A model generated the notes under the pieces. It was not told the origin of the DNA, did not search any database, and was given only the letters and a program-made list of their open reading frames with translations. A DNA stretch of 64,000 nt from Erythrobacter sp. HL-111 (GTDB taxonomy: Bacteria > Pseudomonadota > Alphaproteobacteria > Sphingomonadales > Sphingomonadaceae): positions 496,001 through 560,000 of the forward strand of contig NZ_LT629743.1 of the NCBI RefSeq assembly GCF_900105095.1, read 5' to 3'. The position numbers and the translations under genes are program-made. Position 1 is the first letter of the stretch, and every line of letters begins with the position of its first letter. Below are positions 60,905 through 64,000 of this stretch, one piece after another.

Positions 60905-62350
60905 ATGGTAGCATCCACCGGCACGACCGCGCGCGAGGGCTGGTCCTCGCGCAGCGCCTTCGTACTCGCGGCGATCGGCTCGGCCGTCGGGCTCGGCAAT
61001 CTCGTGCGCTTTCCGGCCGAGGCCGGGGCCAATGGCGGCGGCGCCTTCGTCCTGTTCTACATCTTCTGCGTCGTGCTGATCGGGCTGCCGGTGCTGCTGT
61101 CCGAAGTGCTCATCGGGCGCCACGGCCAGGCCGCCGCCCCGCTCAGCTTTCGCCGGATCGCCGAGGAATCGGGCGGATCGGGGGCCTGGAGCATCGTCGC
61201 CTCGCTCGGCGTGTTCTCGGCCTTTCTCGTGCTCAGCTTCTACTGCGTGCTGGGCGGCTGGGTGCTGTACTACATCGGCCTGTTCGGCGCCGATGTCTTC
61301 CTGTCCGGCCCCGCGAGCGGCGCGTTCGCGGGCAGCAGTTTCGAGGAGGTCGACGCGCTGTTCGGCGCGATGGTGAGCGACGGGCTTTCCACCAGCCTGC
61401 TCGACATCGTGTTCCTCGCGATCACCTTCCTCTTCGTCGCGCGCGGGGTGTCGGGCGGGATCGAGAAGGTCGCGGTCTATCTCATGCCCGCCTTCTTCTT
61501 CCTGCTGCTGGCGATCACGATCTACGGGATGTTCGGCGGGGCGATGGCGCGCACGGTGGATTATCTCTTCACCTTCGAGCCCGAAAAGCTGACGGGCGAG
61601 GTGATGCTGGCCGCCGTCGGCCAGGCCTTCTTCTCGCTGTCGCTGGGGGTCGCCGGGATGGTGACCTACGGCGCTTACGTCGGGCGCGACGTGAACCTCG
61701 CGAGCACCAGCGGGGTGATCGCCGGGGCCGACACGGCGGTCGCGCTGATCGCGGGGCTGTGCATCTTCCCGATCGTCTTTGCCGCCGGGCTCGAGCCGAG
61801 CGGCGGGCTCGGCCTCATGTTCCAGACCCTGCCGCACGCCTTTTCCGACCTGCCGTTCGGCACGCTGATCGGGCTCGCCTTCTTCGTCATGGTCGCCTTC
61901 GCCGCCCTGACGAGTTCGGTCAGCCTTATGGAGGCTCCGACTTCCTGGGCGATGGACCGGCTCGGCCTCGCGCGTCCGGTGGCCGCGATGTTGGTGACGG
62001 GCGCGGCGGCCGTGCTGGGCGTGCTTTCGGCGCTGTCGACCGGCGCGCTCGCGGGGTTCCATCCCCTGGGCTTCATCCCCTTGTTCGAGGGGCTGGGCAT
62101 CCTCGACCTGCTCGATTCCTTCACCGGCAAGCTGACCATGCCGATCGGGGCGCTGCTTACCTCGGTTTTCGTCGGCTGGGTAGTCTCGCGCCGCCTGCTC
62201 GACGAGGAAAGCGGGCTCGGCGGCGGGGTGCACCGGTTCTGGCTTTTCCTGGTGCGCTGGTTCTGCCCCCTGATGCTGGCGCTGATCCTCGTTAGCGGGA
62301 TCTTCCCCGAGACGACGGCGCGGCTCTTCGCGACGCTCGGCGCGGGGTAG
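60905..62350 (+). CDS. Neurotransmitter:sodium symporter (NSS/SNF) family transporter
   Basis: A 481-residue transporter with about twelve helices. The NSS sodium-site motif appears in helix 1 as [27 protein letters not shown], followed by [18 protein letters not shown]. Helix 6 contains [21 protein letters not shown], the unwound substrate segment. Bacterial relatives such as LeuT and MhsT take up amino acids with sodium; the substrate here is unknown. Upstream, TTGCA-N7-TGCAA (60832-60848) is a small inverted repeat in the divergent gap to panB. Confidence 0.92.
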   Translation: MVASTGTTAREGWSSRSAFVLAAIGSAVGLGNLVRFPAEAGANGGGAFVLFYIFCVVLIGLPVLLSEVLIGRHGQAAAPLSFRRIAEESGGSGAWSIVASLGVFSAFLVLSFYCVLGGWVLYYIGLFGADVFLSGPASGAFAGSSFEEVDALFGAMVSDGLSTSLLDIVFLAITFLFVARGVSGGIEKVAVYLMPAFFFLLLAITIYGMFGGAMARTVDYLFTFEPEKLTGEVMLAAVGQAFFSLSLGVAGMVTYGAYVGRDVNLASTSGVIAGADTAVALIAGLCIFPIVFAAGLEPSGGLGLMFQTLPHAFSDLPFGTLIGLAFFVMVAFAALTSSVSLMEAPTSWAMDRLGLARPVAAMLVTGAAAVLGVLSALSTGALAGFHPLGFIPLFEGLGILDLLDSFTGKLTMPIGALLTSVFVGWVVSRRLLDEESGLGGGVHRFWLFLVRWFCPLMLALILVSGIFPETTARLFATLGAG

Positions 62351-62384
62351 TTGCAGCGCGCGGGGACGGGCGCGACGAGCGCGC

Positions 62385-62413
62385 TTGCAATCGCGTTCCA
62401 CGTGGAACATAAT
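62385..62413 (+). promoter_or_regulatory. Sigma-70 promoter of imuAB
   Basis: TTGCAA (62385-62390), a 17-bp spacer, then CATAAT (62408-62413). The LexA box covers the -10 hexamer. Predicted start near 62420, about 40 bases before imuA. Confidence 0.65.
62395..62408. other. parS-like 14-bp palindrome
   Basis: GTTCCACGTGGAAC is a perfect palindrome that matches the core of the chromosomal ParB-binding site parS (consensus TGTTNCACGTGNAACA). With the flanking bases, C and A, 15 of 16 positions fit. It sits in the spacer of the imuA promoter, 5' of the LexA box it partly overlaps. Confidence 0.55.
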
Positions 62414-62419
62414 GGGAAC
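62405..62419. promoter_or_regulatory. LexA (SOS) box of imuAB
   Basis: GAACATAATGGGAAC, i.e. GAAC-N7-GAAC, the reverse of the alphaproteobacterial LexA consensus GTTC-N7-GTTC. It overlaps the -10 element 41 bases before imuA, the expected place for repression of the ImuA-ImuB-DnaE2 mutasome. Confidence 0.85.
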
Positions 62420-62459
62420 ACAAGGGCTCCCCGCGAGTCCTTTGCGATGAGCAGTTCCC

Positions 62460-63332
62460 ATGACCCGATCCGCATTCCTCGACCGAGCTTCGGCGTTCCG
62501 CGCCTTTCCCGTCCCCGCCCGCCCGCGCGGGGGAGGGGCGGCCGCGCGCCTGTCGGCCGGCGATCCTGTCCCTTGCGCGCTCCGGCGGGAGAACCGCTGG
62601 CGACCGGGCCTTGCCCGGCAGCCGCTCCACAGCGAGATCTTCGCCTGCGCCGGCGATGCGAGCGGGGCGGGCTTCGCACTGGCGCTAGCCCGCGATGCGC
62701 TCGCCGCCGCGGCCGCCGTGCCCGACCGGCTCGCCGAACCGCATGACCGGCGTCACGTCCTGTGGGTGCAGGACGCGCGCGCGATCGAGCGGGGCGGGCG
62801 GCCCTATCTCCACGGCCTGCCGCGCGACCTGCAAGGTCGGCTGATCCACGTCGCCGCGCGCACGCCCGAAGACGCGCTGTTCGCGCTGGAGGAGGGGCTG
62901 CGCTGCCGCGAACTTGCCTGCGTGATCGGGGAAATCGCGGGCAATCCGCGCAGCCTCGATTTCACCGCCTCGCGCCGGCTCAGCCTGACGGCGGAGAAGC
63001 ACGGCATCGCGCTGTGGCTGGTCCGGCTCGATGCCGAGGCCGATCTCTCCTCGGCGCGGATGCGCTGGCGGGTGGGGCCGGCGCCTTCCGCCCGCCCGCG
63101 CTGGAACGGCGATGCGCCCGGCGCTGCAGCGTGGTCTGCCGAACTGTTCCGCGCGCGCTCCCACATTCCCGGAACATGGACCCTTCGCGATGACGACGGA
63201 CGCCTCCGCACCGACCGCCCCCTCCGCCCCGAAAGCCGCGCCAGCAACGACGCACCGCCCGCCCCGCCGGATCCTCGCCCTGTGGTGCGAGCGACTTTCG
63301 GTCGATCGCTGGCGGCTCGGGCCAGGGCTTGA
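62460..63332 (+). CDS. imuA: ImuA-family translesion mutasome protein
   Basis: A 290-residue RecA-like accessory protein of the ImuA-ImuB-DnaE2 mutasome. Visible are LHSEIFACAGDASGAGFALALARDA, the VLWVQDARAIERGGRPYLHGL strand and DALFALEEGLRCRELACVIGEIAG. A classic Walker A loop is not seen, as in many ImuA proteins. Its end overlaps imuB by 143 bases, and the last 45 or so residues are low-complexity and may not be functional. Controlled by the LexA box just upstream. ATG 62460. Confidence 0.85.
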   Translation: MTRSAFLDRASAFRAFPVPARPRGGGAAARLSAGDPVPCALRRENRWRPGLARQPLHSEIFACAGDASGAGFALALARDALAAAAAVPDRLAEPHDRRHVLWVQDARAIERGGRPYLHGLPRDLQGRLIHVAARTPEDALFALEEGLRCRELACVIGEIAGNPRSLDFTASRRLSLTAEKHGIALWLVRLDAEADLSSARMRWRVGPAPSARPRWNGDAPGAAAWSAELFRARSHIPGTWTLRDDDGRLRTDRPLRPESRASNDAPPAPPDPRPVVRATFGRSLAARARA

Positions 63333-64000
63333 AAGAGGCGAGGGCGCGGACGGCGAACCCACCGCGCTGATCACCGAAACCGCGCACGGTCCCCGCATCG
63401 CCGCTGTCAACGACGCGGGCCGCGCCGCCGGGGTGGTGCCCGGCACCATGCTCGCCGACGCGCGGACCGTCTGCCCTTCCGTCCGCACCGCGCCGGCGGA
63501 CCCGGCGGGCGATCTCGCCTTTCTCGAGAAGCTCGCGGTCTGGGCACAGCGCTGGGGCCCGTGGAGCGCGCTCGACGCGCCCGATGGCTTGCTGGTCGAT
63601 GTGACCGCGGTCGCGCACCTGTTCGGCGGGGAGGTGCGCCTGCTCGCCGATGTCGAAGCGGCCTGCACCGCGCGCGGCCTCGCGGTGCGCTGCGCGATCG
63701 CGCCGACGGCGGGCGCGGCCTGGGCGCTCGCGCATTACGGGGCCGGGCGCGCGATCGCGGGGCCTGATGACGATCTCCTCGCCCGGCTCGCCGACCTGCC
63801 GGTGGCGGCGCTGCGGCTCGACGAGGACGTGCTGACCGTGCTGCGGCGCCTTGGCCTGAAACGGCTCGGAGAACTCGCGGGCGTTGCGGGTAGCGGCGCG
63901 GGCGGAGAGGGCGAAGCCGCCTCGCGCGATGCGATCCAGCGCCGCTTCCGCAACCGCAGGTCGCCCGCCGCCAACCCGCTCATCCGGCTCGACCAGCTGC
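63190..64000 (+). CDS. imuB: ImuB, Y-family polymerase-like mutasome protein (3' end cut)
   Basis: The frame is open from ATG 63190 to the window edge (270 codons). After a 26-residue Ala/Pro extension it reads RRILALWCERLSVDRWR, the usual ImuB opening, then VNDAGRAAGVVPGTMLADARTVCP and GLLVDVTAVAHLFGGE. The catalytic acidic pair of active Y-family polymerases is missing at ALWCERL, as expected for ImuB, which links the beta clamp to DnaE2. It begins inside imuA in another frame. dnaE2 would be expected beyond the window. Confidence 0.88.
   Translation, partial: MTTDASAPTAPSAPKAAPATTHRPPRRILALWCERLSVDRWRLGPGLERGEGADGEPTALITETAHGPRIAAVNDAGRAAGVVPGTMLADARTVCPSVRTAPADPAGDLAFLEKLAVWAQRWGPWSALDAPDGLLVDVTAVAHLFGGEVRLLADVEAACTARGLAVRCAIAPTAGAAWALAHYGAGRAIAGPDDDLLARLADLPVAALRLDEDVLTVLRRLGLKRLGELAGVAGSGAGGEGEAASRDAIQRRFRNRRSPAANPLIRLDQL

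Overview
The window reads as a 64 kb stretch of core chromosome from a GC-rich alphaproteobacterium, most likely order Sphingomonadales and close to Erythrobacteraceae. I infer this from the order divL-tsaE-amgK-murU-addB-addA-trxA, the zapA-6S RNA-5-formyl-THF cyclo-ligase order, DUF2842 and DUF475 genes, an alphaproteobacterial-type LexA box, and XrtA/PEP-CTERM regulators beside an exopolysaccharide sugar transferase. Coding density is high, with many ATGA stop/start overlaps. I see no insertion sequence, prophage, integrase or CRISPR array.

Layout. 1-6.3 kb: a zinc peptidase, folE, an OmpA-family protein, a cytochrome c'/cytochrome b pair, a peroxiredoxin and ahcY behind a palindromic operator. 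6.3-17.9 kb: a cell-cycle, wall-recycling and repair operon consisting of DivL (a kinase-like protein with Tyr in place of the phospho-acceptor His), TsaE, AmgK, MurU, AddB, AddA and thioredoxin. 17.9-24.5 kb: an IMPase-family phosphatase with argJ, secA, a TauE/SafE permease and a lower-GC MarR-like gene. 24.6-29.8 kb: tRNA-Pro, thyA, the branched-chain 2-oxoacid dehydrogenase genes (E1 alpha, E1 beta, E2; no E3) and tRNA-Asp. 29.8-32.2 kb: DUF2842, 5-formyl-THF cyclo-ligase, a repeat locus, 6S RNA, zapA and a small coiled-coil gene. 32.2-39.0 kb: a central-carbon cluster tkt-gap-pgk, an NTF2-like gene, a PaaI-type thioesterase, class I fba and thiE. 39-44.3 kb: small envelope proteins, efp, a suhB-like gene, tRNA-Leu and a succinate-semialdehyde dehydrogenase. 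44.5-51.3 kb: an SLC13-type permease, an exported M20 amidohydrolase, and isocitrate lyase divergent from a RamB/ScfR-like regulator. 51.4-57.8 kb: glycosyltransferase, PrsK, PrsR and a PrsT-like TPR lipoprotein. 57.8-64 kb: a bile-acid symporter-like gene, DUF475, panB, a sodium-symporter, then the SOS genes imuA and imuB, the last cut by the window edge.

The most interesting non-coding signals are these. (1) A hairpin-forming dispersed repeat occurs in two copies (30759-30825 and 42856-42923) whose stems differ by compensating base changes. The first copy sits beside a four-unit 36-bp tandem repeat between 6S RNA and the cyclo-ligase gene. (2) Upstream of imuA a -35/-10 promoter, an alphaproteobacterial LexA box and a parS-like 14-bp palindrome are superimposed. 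(3) A 20-bp palindrome abuts the ahcY promoter and looks like a SahR-type operator. (4) A TGTAAA-N4-TTTACA palindrome lies between aceA and its probable regulator. (5) A small lipoprotein appears to lack a standard start codon and may start at ATT. All functional names come from reading the sequence; no database search was run.
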